This document shows positions 55,500-64,000 of a stretch of DNA of 64,000 nucleotides, in pieces; within the stretch, counting starts at the first letter, position 1, and each line of letters starts with the position of its first letter. Made by a program: the position numbers and the translations under genes. The stretch spans positions 1-64,000 of the forward strand of contig WHTH01000011.1 in the NCBI GenBank assembly GCA_009377865.1, written 5' to 3'. The notes beneath the pieces were generated by a model, which worked only from the letters and a program-made list of their open reading frames with translations, made no database searches and was not told where the DNA came from. This DNA is from Pseudonocardiaceae bacterium (GTDB lineage: Bacteria > Actinomycetota > Actinomycetes > Mycobacteriales > Pseudonocardiaceae).

Positions 55500-56360
55500 G
55501 TGCCCAGCAACGAGCAGCGTCGTCAGGCCGTCAAGCGCAAGCTGGACCGCCAGCTCGCCCGCCGTGCCGATCGGACCAAGCGCCGTCGGTGGTACGCAGT
55601 GATCGGCAGCGCGGTCGCCATCGTCCTGGTCATCGGTCTCGTCGTACTGATCACCGTGCTCGGTGGCGACGACGAGACGGACCAGGCTGCCGTTCTACCG
55701 AGTGCGCAGCCGGTGCCGTCGAGCGCAATCGAGCCGGCACTGCGCGCTCCCGCGCCGACGCGTCCCGAGCCTCTCCCGGCGACCGTGAACTGCCGGTACC
55801 CGGGCAGCGGGCAACCCCCGGCCAAGCCGGTGCAGCCGCCACCTGCCGGAGAGACTTCCACCGAGGGCACGGTCGGCGTCACGCTCGAGACCAGCACCGG
55901 GACCATCCCGCTCACCCTCGATCGCAGCCTCGCGCCCTGCGCGGTCAGCAGCTTCGTCAGCCTGACCGAGCAGGGCTACTACGCCAACACCCCCTGCCAC
56001 CGGCTGACCACGAGCCAGGGGCTGCAGGTGCTGCAGTGCGGTGACCCGCGTGGGACGGGCCGCGGCGGTCCCGGCTACCGCTTCGCTGACGAGACGTACC
56101 CCGACCTGAGCTACGGTCGCGGCTACTTGGCTATGGCCAATTCCGGTCCGGACACCAACGGCAGTCAGTTCTTCATGGTCTACGGCTCAGCCGAGGCGCT
56201 CAACGCCAATCCCGACTACACGGTCTTCGGAACCATCGCACCGCAAGGACTGCAGGTCCTCGACCGGGTCGCCGACGCGGGTTCGGACGACGCCAACGCG
56301 CCCGGCGACGGCGCGCCGAACACCCCGGTGCAGATCGAGGCTGCCACCGTCAGGCAGTGA
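55500..56360 (+). CDS. ppiB: Membrane-anchored peptidyl-prolyl isomerase (cyclophilin)
   Basis: A 286-residue cyclophilin. A basic cytosolic N-terminus is followed by one transmembrane helix (about 32-54), a Pro/Ala-rich linker and an extracytoplasmic cyclophilin domain from about residue 120. NSGPDTNGSQFFMVYGSA matches the catalytic core, and the FADETYP and YTVFGTI segments are typical. The GTG at 55500 has GGAG upstream. It converges on relA with a 7-nt gap. A second-site cysteine pair (CAVSSF, CHRL) lies in the domain. Confidence 0.93.
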   Translation: MPSNEQRRQAVKRKLDRQLARRADRTKRRRWYAVIGSAVAIVLVIGLVVLITVLGGDDETDQAAVLPSAQPVPSSAIEPALRAPAPTRPEPLPATVNCRYPGSGQPPAKPVQPPPAGETSTEGTVGVTLETSTGTIPLTLDRSLAPCAVSSFVSLTEQGYYANTPCHRLTTSQGLQVLQCGDPRGTGRGGPGYRFADETYPDLSYGRGYLAMANSGPDTNGSQFFMVYGSAEALNANPDYTVFGTIAPQGLQVLDRVADAGSDDANAPGDGAPNTPVQIEAATVRQ

Positions 56361-56367
56361 GCACGGC

Positions 56368-58725
56368 TCAGTTCGACGACGTCACCCGGTAGACGTCGTA
56401 GACGCCCTCGATGTTGCGCACCGCGCGCAGCACGTGGCCGAGGTGTTTGGGATCGCCCATCTCGAAGGAGAACCGGCTCACCGCCACCCGGTCGCGCGAT
56501 GTGGTCACCGACGCCGACAGGATGTTGACCTTCTCGTCGGCCAGCACCTTGGTCACGTCGGATAGCAGCCGGTGCCGGTCGAGCGCCTCCACCTGGATCG
56601 CCACCAGGAACACCGAGGTCGACGACGGCGCCCATTCCACCTCGACCAGGCGTTCGGGCTGGGCGCGCAGGTCGTCGGAGTTGGTGCAGTCGGTCCGGTG
56701 CACGCTGACACCACCGCCGCGGGTGACGAATCCGAGGATCTCGTCGCCGGGAACCGGCGTGCAGCAGCGAGCCAGCTTGGCGTAGACATCGTCGGCCGTG
56801 CCGCCGCGGACCACCACACCGGAGTCCCCGGTGGCGCGGCGGCGCTGCACGGTCGACGGCGTCGCGCGGTCGGCGAGCACGTCCTCGGCGCCCTCCTCAC
56901 CCCCGAGCAGGGCGACCAGCCGCTGCACCACATTGCGGGACGAGACGTGATGCTCCCCCACCGCCGCGTAGAGCGCGCTGACGTCGGGATAGTGCAGCTC
57001 GCGCGAGACCGCGGTCATCGACTCGGCCGAGACCAGCCGCTGCACCGGTGCCCCGACCCGCCGCAACTCCTTGGCGATCGAGTCCTTACCGAGTTCGATG
57101 GCCTCCTCGCGGCGCTCCTTGGCGAACCACTGCTTGATCTTGGTCTTGGCTCGCGGCGATGCCACGAACGCCATCCAGTCGCGGCTCGGGCCGGCACCCT
57201 CGGCCTTCGAGGTGAAGATCTCGACGACCTCGCCGTTCTCGAGCTGACGCTCCAGCGCGACGAGCCGACCGTTGACCCGGGCGCCGATGCAGCGGTGACC
57301 GACCTCGGTGTGCACCGCGTAGGCGAAGTCCACCGGGGTCGACCCGGCCGGCAGGGTGATCACGTCGCCCTTCGGCGTGAAGACGAAGATCTCCCGGGTG
57401 GCGAGGTCGTAACGCAGCGACTCGAGGAACTCGCCGGGATCGGCCGCCTCCCGCTGCCAGTCGAGCAACTGCCGCATCCAGGCCATCTCATCGACCTCGA
57501 CGGCCTGCCCGTGCCCGCCGTGGGCCGCCCGCTGCGCGACCCGGATCTCCTTGTAGCGCCAGTGCGCGGCGATGCCGTACTCGGCCGTGCGGTGCATGTC
57601 CCTGGTCCGGATCTGCACCTCGAGCGGCTTACCGTCCGGCCCGATCACGGTGGTGTGCAACGACTGATAGACGCCGAAGCGCGGTTGAGCGATGTAGTCC
57701 TTGAACCGTCCCGGCATCGGCTGCCACACCGAATGCACCACGCCCACGGCCGCGTAGCAGTCCCGGACGTCGTCGACCAGTACCCGGACACCGACGAGAT
57801 CGTGGATGTCGTCGAAGTCCCGGCCGCGCACGATCATCTTCTGATAGATCGAGTAGTAGTGCTTGGGCCGGCCCTCGACGGTGGCGTCGATGCTGGAACC
57901 GGACAGCTGCGAGGACACCTCACCGACGACGGTCCGAAGGTAGGTGTCGCGGGACGGCGCGCGGTTGGCGACCAATCGGACGATCTCGTCGTACTTCTTG
58001 GGATGCAGGATCGCGAAGGACAGATCCTCCAGCTCCCACTTGATCGTCGCCATGCCCAGCCGGTGCGCCAGCGGGGCGAGCACCTCGAGCGTCTCCCGCG
58101 CCTTGCGGGCCTGCTTCTCGGGCGGCAGGAACCGCATCGTGCGCATGTTGTGGAGCCGGTCGGCCAGCTTGATCACGAGCACCCGCGGGTCACGGGCCAT
58201 CGCGATGACCATCTTGCGGATCGTCTCGGCCTCGGCGGCCGCACCGAGCTGCACCTTGTCGAGCTTGGTCACGCCGTCGACGAGGTGCGACACCTCGTCA
58301 CCGAACTCCTCGGTCAGCCGGGGCAGCGAGTAGTCGGTGTCCTCGACCGTATCGTGCAGCAGCGCGGCGATCAGCGTGGTGGTGTCCATGCCCAGCTCGG
58401 CGAGGATCGTGGAGACGGCGAGCGGGTGGGTGATGTAGGGGTCCCCGGATTTGCGCCGCTGGTGGGAGTGCTTGTCCTCGGCGACGTCGTAGGCCCGTTG
58501 CAACAGCGCCAGGTCGGCCTTCGGATGCAGCTCGCGGTGCACCGCTACCAGCGGTTCGAGCACCTGCTTGACGGCGGCCGGTCGCTGCGCGGTGATCCGG
58601 CGGGCGATCCTCGCCCGGACCCTGCGGGTGGCCGACGGCTGCCGCTGCCCGGTGTCGCCCGTTGCTGCTGCGGCCCCCCGGTCTTCGGTCTGCGGAGCCA
58701 CAGTACGGTGCAGATCCTGGCTCAA
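56368..58725 (-). CDS. relA: Bifunctional (p)ppGpp synthetase/hydrolase (Rel)
   Basis: Stringent-response enzyme of 785 residues. The HD hydrolase domain ([31 protein letters not shown]) is followed by the synthetase domain ([39 protein letters not shown]), a TGS domain ([20 protein letters not shown]) and a C-terminal zinc-finger and ACT region ([16 protein letters not shown]). Sequence along the length is close to mycobacterial Rel. The TTG at 58725 is preferred because GGAGG lies ~7 nt upstream; other TTG starts exist. It lies 120 bp after apt. Confidence 0.96.
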   Translation of the reverse strand: MSQDLHRTVAPQTEDRGAAAATGDTGQRQPSATRRVRARIARRITAQRPAAVKQVLEPLVAVHRELHPKADLALLQRAYDVAEDKHSHQRRKSGDPYITHPLAVSTILAELGMDTTTLIAALLHDTVEDTDYSLPRLTEEFGDEVSHLVDGVTKLDKVQLGAAAEAETIRKMVIAMARDPRVLVIKLADRLHNMRTMRFLPPEKQARKARETLEVLAPLAHRLGMATIKWELEDLSFAILHPKKYDEIVRLVANRAPSRDTYLRTVVGEVSSQLSGSSIDATVEGRPKHYYSIYQKMIVRGRDFDDIHDLVGVRVLVDDVRDCYAAVGVVHSVWQPMPGRFKDYIAQPRFGVYQSLHTTVIGPDGKPLEVQIRTRDMHRTAEYGIAAHWRYKEIRVAQRAAHGGHGQAVEVDEMAWMRQLLDWQREAADPGEFLESLRYDLATREIFVFTPKGDVITLPAGSTPVDFAYAVHTEVGHRCIGARVNGRLVALERQLENGEVVEIFTSKAEGAGPSRDWMAFVASPRAKTKIKQWFAKERREEAIELGKDSIAKELRRVGAPVQRLVSAESMTAVSRELHYPDVSALYAAVGEHHVSSRNVVQRLVALLGGEEGAEDVLADRATPSTVQRRRATGDSGVVVRGGTADDVYAKLARCCTPVPGDEILGFVTRGGGVSVHRTDCTNSDDLRAQPERLVEVEWAPSSTSVFLVAIQVEALDRHRLLSDVTKVLADEKVNILSASVTTSRDRVAVSRFSFEMGDPKHLGHVLRAVRNIEGVYDVYRVTSSN

Positions 58726-58845
58726 ACGCGCCCTCCGTATCGATTCGGCGCCCAGGGTGCCGAGGATAACCCGCAACTCTCCAGTTGATGTCCAACGGGG
58801 CCGGTGCGCACTCGTCCTGTCAGGGGCGTTCGACCGGCGGCTGCC

Positions 58846-59364
58846 TCACGCCGGCAACAGCGCGTGCACCGGGTGGTGCGTCGCACCGCGCCCTCCCAGC
58901 CCCTCGATCTCTAGCACCACGGCGACGCCGAGCACGGTGGCACCGGCCCGCTCGGCCAACCGGCAGGTCGCCGCGACGGTGCCTCCGGTGGCGAGCACGT
59001 CGTCGATCACCAGCACACGCTGTCCGGGTCGCAGTGCCCCGGCGGGCAGCTCGAGTCCCGCACTGCCGTACTCCAAGGTATAGGACTGGCTGTCGGCGAC
59101 GACCGGAAGCTTGCCCGGTTTGCGGACGGTGACCACGCCGGCGCCCAGCGCGTAGGCCACCGCCGCACCGAGCAGGAAACCCCGCGCCTCGACGCCGAGC
59201 ACCGCGTCCGGTGCGGGTGCGGTGGCCGCGAGCGCATCCACCACGGCCCGGAAGGCAGTGGGGTCGGCGAACACCGGGGTGAGGTCCTTGAACCGCACGC
59301 CCGCGTGCGGGAAGTCCGGCACGTCCCGGATCAGTGGCGTCACCACGGTTGCGAGATCAGCCAC
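58846..59364 (-). CDS. apt: Adenine phosphoribosyltransferase
   Basis: Salvages adenine to AMP using PRPP. IRDVPDFPHAGVRFKDLTPV, GVEARGFLLGAAVAYALG, VRKPGKLPVVADSQSYTLEY and the PRPP motif VLVIDDVLATGGTVAA are all conserved in 172 residues. The GTG at 59364 starts 7 nt after the upstream stop; a GTG at 59397 would overlap that gene. The relA-apt pair is conserved in actinobacteria. Confidence 0.94.
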   Translation of the reverse strand: MADLATVVTPLIRDVPDFPHAGVRFKDLTPVFADPTAFRAVVDALAATAPAPDAVLGVEARGFLLGAAVAYALGAGVVTVRKPGKLPVVADSQSYTLEYGSAGLELPAGALRPGQRVLVIDDVLATGGTVAATCRLAERAGATVLGVAVVLEIEGLGGRGATHHPVHALLPA

Positions 59365-59371
59365 CCGCCGG

Positions 59372-60940
59372 CTACCCGTCCGAATCGCAGGGCTCACCGG
59401 TCAGCTCGGCGGTGTCCTGCATGTCACCCGCTGCGGGTGCTGTGAAGACGACCACGGTCCAGTAGTCGAGACACTCCGAGGTGAGTTCACGCTCGTCGAC
59501 GACGGCGTACGAGGTGTGCTCCGACAGCTGCCTCGTCGTGGTGTGGATTCTCGCCGACCCGAGGTCACGCTGGCGCCCACTGCCGTAACCGATGAACAGT
59601 TCCACCGGTTCGGCACTGGTGGTGTCGACGTGCACCACGAGTCGGGTCGCACCGCCCTGCTCCTCGAATGAGTCGATCGAGAGTGCGCTGACGCGGGCGG
59701 GCTGGCCCGGTGGCACAGCTCTGGGACTGGGAGTAGCGGAGCCCGTCTCGGCTGCGCGGGACGTCGGCGCTGCTCCCGTCGTCTCGGCAGGCGGCGCTGC
59801 CCGTGGTGCGGACATCGCAGCGCCGGGTGCCCGCTCGGCGGGAAGCGCCGCCGGACCCGGCGCCCGGAGGGGCGGATCGTCCGCAGGCGGGACGGCTCGC
59901 ACGTAACCGGTGGAACTGCCGCGCTCATCGGCCGTGGTGTCGGAGGACAACACATTGACCAGCCCGACGGCTAACGCCGCCGCGACGGCAGCCGCCGCGA
60001 CCGTCCGGCGGAGACGGCCTGCCCCCGGACGGCGTAGGGCGGCGACCGGTGCCGGCGAGCCGGCATTGCCCGGCACGGTGGCGGCGTCGCGCGGGAGTGC
60101 CGCCTGGGGACCGGCGGCGAGCGTGGTCAGTTCGGCACGGCCATGGCTGTCCCAGCCCGCACCGTAGCCGTGCCCAGCGGCCGCCTCGACCTCGGCGAGG
60201 AATTCTGTGGCCGTGTCCGGCCGGTCCTGCGGGTGCTTGGCCAGACCGCGCGCGGTGAGGTCCCGGAGCGGTCCGGGGAGGGCATCCACCGGCAGCGCCG
60301 CCGTCTCGTGCCGATCACGCAGCCGTGCCGGGTCCGTGCCGAAATAGGGTGGCGCGCCCGCGACGCATTCGAAGAACGTGACAGTTGCTGCATAGATGTC
60401 GGCCTGCGGTCCCGGTTCGGCACCGTTCCACTGTTCGGGCGCCAGGTAGAACGGCCTACCAGTCGCCATCAGCTCGCGACCTGCCGGGCTCGCGATCCCG
60501 ACGTCGACGAGCACAGCGCCGCCGGTGGGACTCACGAGCACAGTGCCCGGCCTGCAGTCGCCGTGCACCACATGGCGGTCGTGCGCGGCTGCCAGTCCGC
60601 GGAGCACATCGGCGAGCACCACCAGGGCAGCTTCGGGTCCGAGCGCACCCTCCTCGACGAGCAGCGCCCGCAGCGTCACGCCACCGACCAGATCCCGGAC
60701 GATCGCGACACCCTGCTCGGACTGCACGCAGTCCCGCGGCACCGCGAGATGGGGGTCTTCGAGGCCGGTCAGTTGGGCTGCCACAGCCGCCTGCCGCCCA
60801 CCAGAATCGGTATCGGTCGGAACGAAGCGGATCGCGACGGTGTCACCGCTGTCATCGTGCCGGGCGAGCGCCACGTGGCCCGACTCGTCCCGGACGAGGT
60901 CACGCAGATAGGTGTAGCCGCGCAACGACCACACCGCCAT
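59372..60940 (-). CDS. Membrane-anchored protein kinase-like protein, probable pseudokinase
   Basis: A 522-residue protein with a Ser/Thr kinase-like fold (about 5-265), a disordered linker, one transmembrane helix (about 315-335), and an extracytoplasmic Pro/Ala-rich stretch ending in a small beta domain with two cysteines. Key kinase residues are changed. The strand-3 Lys is Arg (VAIRFVP), HRD is HGD, the catalytic-loop Asn is Thr (CRPGTVLV), and DFG is DVG. The APE motif (LAPEQWNG) remains. Catalysis is therefore doubtful. ATG at 60940 with GGAGGTG upstream. In mycobacteria a lipoprotein gene occupies this spot. Confidence 0.8.
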   Translation of the reverse strand: MAVWSLRGYTYLRDLVRDESGHVALARHDDSGDTVAIRFVPTDTDSGGRQAAVAAQLTGLEDPHLAVPRDCVQSEQGVAIVRDLVGGVTLRALLVEEGALGPEAALVVLADVLRGLAAAHDRHVVHGDCRPGTVLVSPTGGAVLVDVGIASPAGRELMATGRPFYLAPEQWNGAEPGPQADIYAATVTFFECVAGAPPYFGTDPARLRDRHETAALPVDALPGPLRDLTARGLAKHPQDRPDTATEFLAEVEAAAGHGYGAGWDSHGRAELTTLAAGPQAALPRDAATVPGNAGSPAPVAALRRPGAGRLRRTVAAAAVAAALAVGLVNVLSSDTTADERGSSTGYVRAVPPADDPPLRAPGPAALPAERAPGAAMSAPRAAPPAETTGAAPTSRAAETGSATPSPRAVPPGQPARVSALSIDSFEEQGGATRLVVHVDTTSAEPVELFIGYGSGRQRDLGSARIHTTTRQLSEHTSYAVVDERELTSECLDYWTVVVFTAPAAGDMQDTAELTGEPCDSDG

Positions 60941-61072
60941 CCCCGCACCTCCGCCGCGAGTCCGCTTGCCACCTCGCCAGGTGGTCAGTCTGCTCCCTGC
61001 GGCAGGTTCTGAAACAGAGAGTGGTTCGACCCAGCGCAGTCTCTACACCATTGAGTGAAGGACCGCCCGCAC

Positions 61073-62344
61073 TCAGCGGCGCTTCTTGCCGGACGGTCGT
61101 CCCGCCTTGCCGGACGGGCGGCCAGGCTTGCCCCGCTCGGAGCGGCCGGACTGCGCCCGACCGCCGGGGGCGGTCTTGCCCATCCGATCGGGCACGCCCG
61201 CGGCCGTCAGCGCTCGCTCGCGCCCCGGCTTCCCGCCGCTCGCTGTCGCCGCCGCCTCCTCGGGCGGGGCCGGCTCACCGGCCTTGCGGCTGGCATTGGC
61301 CCGCCGCTGTTGGACCCGGTCGGCCTGCTGCCGGTAGTCGGTCCGGCGCATCGTGAGATCGACCAGCAGCGGCGTCGCCAGGAAGATCGACGAGAACGTG
61401 CCGGTGATGAGCCCGACCAGCTGCACGAGGGCGAGATCCTTGAGGGTCCCCACGCCGAGCAGTCCGACACCGATCACGAACAGCCCGAGCACCGGCAGCA
61501 CCGCGATGATCGTCGTGTTGATCGAGCGCATCAGAGTCTGGTTGACCGCGAGGTTGGCCGCCTCGCCGTAGGTTCGGCGGGTCAGCCCGAGCAATCCTCG
61601 GGTGTTCTCCTTCACCTTGTCGAACACGACGACGGTGTCGTAGAGCGAAAAGCCCATGATCGTCAGCAATCCGATCGCGGTCCCCGGGGTCACCTCGAAC
61701 CCGACCACCGAATAGATCCCCATCGTGACCACGAGATCGAACACCAGCGCGGCCAGCGCGGCGCTCGCCATCCGGGGCTCGAAGTACGAGGCGAGGAAGA
61801 CGCTGACGAGCGCGAGGAACACGGCCAGCGCGATCAGCGCCTGCTGGGTGATCTGGGCGCCCCAAGTGGCGCTCACCGCGCTGTCGGAGACCGCTTCGGG
61901 GCTCGGCTGCCCGTCGGCGCCCAGCGGCTGGAGCTGCTCGAACAGCGCCGCCTTCAGCTCGAAGGTCTGCCCCGCATCGAGCGACTCCGTCTGCAGTAGC
62001 ACGCTCGCGGTGGCGCCTGTGCCCACGGTCTGCACCGTGGCAGGCGGTCGGCCGAGCGTCTCGGTGAAGACCTGCTCGGCCTCCTCGGAGGTGATCGCCC
62101 CGGACGCCCCGGTCGCGGGCAGCTGCACCCGGGTACCGCCCTCGAAGTCGATGCCCAGGTTGAAACCGCGCAGCAGCATCGAGCCGATGCACAGCGTGAA
62201 CAGCACCGCGGTGGCCACGTACCACCAGCGCCGCCGGGCGATGATGGGAAAAGCCCCGGTCCCGGTGTAGAGCCGGGTCAGCACCCCGAGCCGCTCGCCG
62301 GCGACCGTATCGCCAACCGGCGCTGTGGAGTCAGTGCCTGACAC
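61073..62344 (-). CDS. secF: Protein translocase subunit SecF
   Basis: Proton-driven accessory subunit of the Sec translocon with SecD, 423 residues. First helix (WWYVATAVLFTLCIGSMLLRG), then the periplasmic loop starting FNLGIDFEGGTRVQLP, and five more helices with GFSLYDTVVVFDKVKENTRG. The C-terminal ~90 residues are disordered, basic and rich in Lys, Arg, Gly and Pro. The GTG immediately follows the secD stop (TGAGTG). Confidence 0.95.
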   Translation of the reverse strand: MSGTDSTAPVGDTVAGERLGVLTRLYTGTGAFPIIARRRWWYVATAVLFTLCIGSMLLRGFNLGIDFEGGTRVQLPATGASGAITSEEAEQVFTETLGRPPATVQTVGTGATASVLLQTESLDAGQTFELKAALFEQLQPLGADGQPSPEAVSDSAVSATWGAQITQQALIALAVFLALVSVFLASYFEPRMASAALAALVFDLVVTMGIYSVVGFEVTPGTAIGLLTIMGFSLYDTVVVFDKVKENTRGLLGLTRRTYGEAANLAVNQTLMRSINTTIIAVLPVLGLFVIGVGLLGVGTLKDLALVQLVGLITGTFSSIFLATPLLVDLTMRRTDYRQQADRVQQRRANASRKAGEPAPPEEAAATASGGKPGRERALTAAGVPDRMGKTAPGGRAQSGRSERGKPGRPSGKAGRPSGKKRR

Positions 62345-64000
62345 TCAGGCTCCCTTCACCGCGGCGCGGCCAGTGGGCCCCATGCGCGCCGCACCCATCC
62401 GCTGCACCGCGCCGAGCCCGGACAGGCTCGGCCGCGACAGCACCTTCGACTGCGAGATCACCACCGTCAGCGGATGGGTCACCAGGAAGACGACTATCAG
62501 GTCGAGCACGGTGGCCATGCCGAGGGTGAACGCGAAGCCCTTCACCTCACCGACGGCCAGCACGTAGAGCACCACCGCGGCCAGAAAGCTCACCGTGTCG
62601 CCGGCCAGGATCGTGCGGCGAGCCCGCACCCAGCCGTGCGGGACGGCCGAGCGGAATGTGCGTCCTTCGCGTATCTCGTCCTTGAGCCGTTCGAAGAACA
62701 CCACGAACGAGTCGGCGGTGATCCCGATCGCCACGATGAACCCGGCCACGCCCGCCAGGTCGAGGGTGAAGCCGATCCAACGGCCGAGCAGCACCAGCAC
62801 CGCGTAGACCACTGCCCCGGACAGCACCAACGACAGGATGGTCAGCAGCCCGAGCATCCGATAGTAGAACAGGCAGTACACGCACACCACGGCCAGTCCG
62901 ACCGCGCCGGCCAGCAGCCCGGCCTGCAACGACGCCAGCCCGAGGGTCGGCGAGACCGTCTGCGACTCCGAGGATTCGAACGACAGCGGCAGCGATCCGT
63001 ACTTCAACACGTTGGCCAGCTCCTGCGCCTCGGCCTGGGTGAACTGCCCGCTGATCTCGGACCTGCCGGTGGGGTTCGCGCCCTGGACCTCAGGTGCGGA
63101 TACCACCTCACCGTCGAGCACGATACCGGCGAGCTGCCCGACGTTGGCAGCCGTCCACTGCCCCCAGATGTCGCCGCCCCGATTGGTGAAGTCGAGGTTA
63201 ACCACGTACGCGCTGGTGTTCTGCCGCATACCCGACGTGGCGTTCGCGACCTGCTCACCGGTCATGAACGCGGGCTCGAGGAGGTACTTGGCCGTCCCGT
63301 CCTGGTTGCAGGTCACCAGCGGCAGGTCCGGATCGGCATTGCCCCGTAGCGGGTCGGACGCTCGGCAGTCCAGTTGTTGCAGTGCCTGCTGCTGCTGCTG
63401 CGGGTCGGTACTCTGCCGGAGCTCACGAGCGCGCGCGATCTCCGCCGCCACGTCCGGATCGACAGCCTGCTGCGGGGCGACCGGTACCGGCAGCCCTTGC
63501 GGTGGCGAGCCCTGTGGTTGCGAGCCCCCCGGATCGGGAGCCGGCGCCACGTCACCACCCGGCGGCGGCTGTCCCCCGCCGGGAGCGGCGGGCGCGCCCG
63601 GTGGTGCTGGCGGCTGCACCGGGACCGGCTGGCCGACCACCTTTCGGAAGTACAGCTTGGCCGTCTGCCCCAAGGTGCGAGCCTGCTCGCCCTCCTCACC
63701 GGGCACGGTGATGATGAGGTTGGCGCCTTCCTGCACTACTTCTGCACCGCTGACACCGAGGCCGTTGACCCGCTCATCGATGATCTGGCGGGCCTGCTCC
63801 AACTGCTCGGGGGTCGGCTCACTGCCGTCCGGAGTACGGGCGGTCAGCGTGACCCGGGTACCACCCTGCAGGTCGATCCCGAGCTCCGGGGTCGGCTCGC
63901 TATCACCTGTGAAGAACACCACGGAATACAGGACCGCGATGATCCCGACGAACGTCGCCAGGTAACGCCAAGGGCTGATGTGCCCTTCCGGTGGTGCCAC
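62345..64000 (-). CDS. secD: Protein translocase subunit SecD (probably cut at the 5' end)
   Basis: About 551 residues are visible. The first helix, the motif GIDLQGGTRVTLTART, the large periplasmic P1 domain with YGSLPLSFESSESQTVSPTLG, and five helices with GITADSFVVFFERLKDEIR are present. A Pro/Gly/Gln-rich insertion (about residues 125-180) lies in the periplasmic domain, as in mycobacterial SecD. A GTG at 64000 could be the start, but homologues often begin a few residues earlier, so the gene may be cut by the window edge. Confidence 0.93.
   Translation of the reverse strand: MAPPEGHISPWRYLATFVGIIAVLYSVVFFTGDSEPTPELGIDLQGGTRVTLTARTPDGSEPTPEQLEQARQIIDERVNGLGVSGAEVVQEGANLIITVPGEEGEQARTLGQTAKLYFRKVVGQPVPVQPPAPPGAPAAPGGGQPPPGGDVAPAPDPGGSQPQGSPPQGLPVPVAPQQAVDPDVAAEIARARELRQSTDPQQQQQALQQLDCRASDPLRGNADPDLPLVTCNQDGTAKYLLEPAFMTGEQVANATSGMRQNTSAYVVNLDFTNRGGDIWGQWTAANVGQLAGIVLDGEVVSAPEVQGANPTGRSEISGQFTQAEAQELANVLKYGSLPLSFESSESQTVSPTLGLASLQAGLLAGAVGLAVVCVYCLFYYRMLGLLTILSLVLSGAVVYAVLVLLGRWIGFTLDLAGVAGFIVAIGITADSFVVFFERLKDEIREGRTFRSAVPHGWVRARRTILAGDTVSFLAAVVLYVLAVGEVKGFAFTLGMATVLDLIVVFLVTHPLTVVISQSKVLSRPSLSGLGAVQRMGAARMGPTGRAAVKGA

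Noticed and set aside
56572-58788. 738-codon open frame opposite relA
   Set aside because: Same effect; Rel is clearly encoded on the minus strand and the antisense translation has no recognisable domain.

Overview
This is a GC-rich chromosomal segment of an actinobacterium. Order Pseudonocardiales is the best guess. The reasons are the composition, the many GTG starts joined to the preceding gene by 4-nt overlaps, mihF, bldD, an actinobacterial PriA without helicase motifs, bacterial Ku, and a gene order that (from memory) follows two Mycobacterium tuberculosis blocks, Rv1379-Rv1415 and Rv2533c-Rv2587c. Most genes are on the minus strand. The left edge cuts a riboflavin gene and the right edge cuts secD. 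I saw no rRNA, tRNA or CRISPR, and no transposase.

Layout. 1-6.1 kb: riboflavin genes (ribBA partial, ribE), a membrane glycosyltransferase, rpe, rsmB, fmt and def. 6.2-8.2 kb: priA. 8.2-12.3 kb: an accessory insert holding a DUF2786 protein, an unusual protein that joins a catalytically degenerate ATP-dependent DNA ligase to a LytS-type histidine kinase, and Ku; metK would normally be expected near here. 12.5-15.0 kb: coaBC, rpoZ, gmk, mihF. 15.1-23.5 kb: the pyrimidine operon pyrR-pyrB-pyrC-carA-carB-pyrF, with a candidate PyrR-binding hairpin next to the pyrR ribosome-binding site. bldD is divergent from it, behind a candidate BldD box. 24.1-38.1 kb: nusB, efp, pepQ, a B-4DMT membrane protein, the shikimate genes aroQ, aroB, aroK, aroC and aroE, a prepilin peptidase, mltG, ruvX, alaS and two small membrane proteins. 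Two toxin-antitoxin modules are lodged in the shikimate block: an intact vapBC and a higBA whose toxin is frameshifted.

38.4-45.4 kb: a plus-strand siderophore operon behind an IdeR/DmdR-type iron box. It contains a PLP decarboxylase, an IucA/IucC synthetase, a GNAT acyltransferase, an N-monooxygenase and a second IucA/IucC synthetase, in the order of rhizobactin 1021 rhbBCDEF. It ends in a perfect 42-bp palindrome that also contains the stop codon of the converging rarA. 45.4-48.9 kb: rarA, an SGNH hydrolase and a phosphotransferase-like protein. 48.9-52.2 kb: an islet with a frameshifted ThiF/MoeB-type E1 enzyme, a MoaD-like small protein and a divergent aspartyl-tRNA synthetase that resembles alphaproteobacterial enzymes more than actinobacterial ones. 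52.2-64 kb: an Rv2578c-type radical SAM protein, a YibE/F membrane protein, a metallo-beta-lactamase-fold hydrolase, a membrane-anchored cyclophilin, relA, apt, a pseudokinase-like membrane protein, secF and secD.

The most unusual items are the ligase-histidine kinase fusion beside Ku and the E1/MoaD-like/AspRS islet. The siderophore operon looks complete for a citrate-hydroxamate product of the arthrobactin/schizokinen kind, but it has no uptake genes within the window. Statements about residues, overlaps, repeats and frames are read from the sequence. Family functions are general knowledge. Comparisons with other genomes are from memory and untested.
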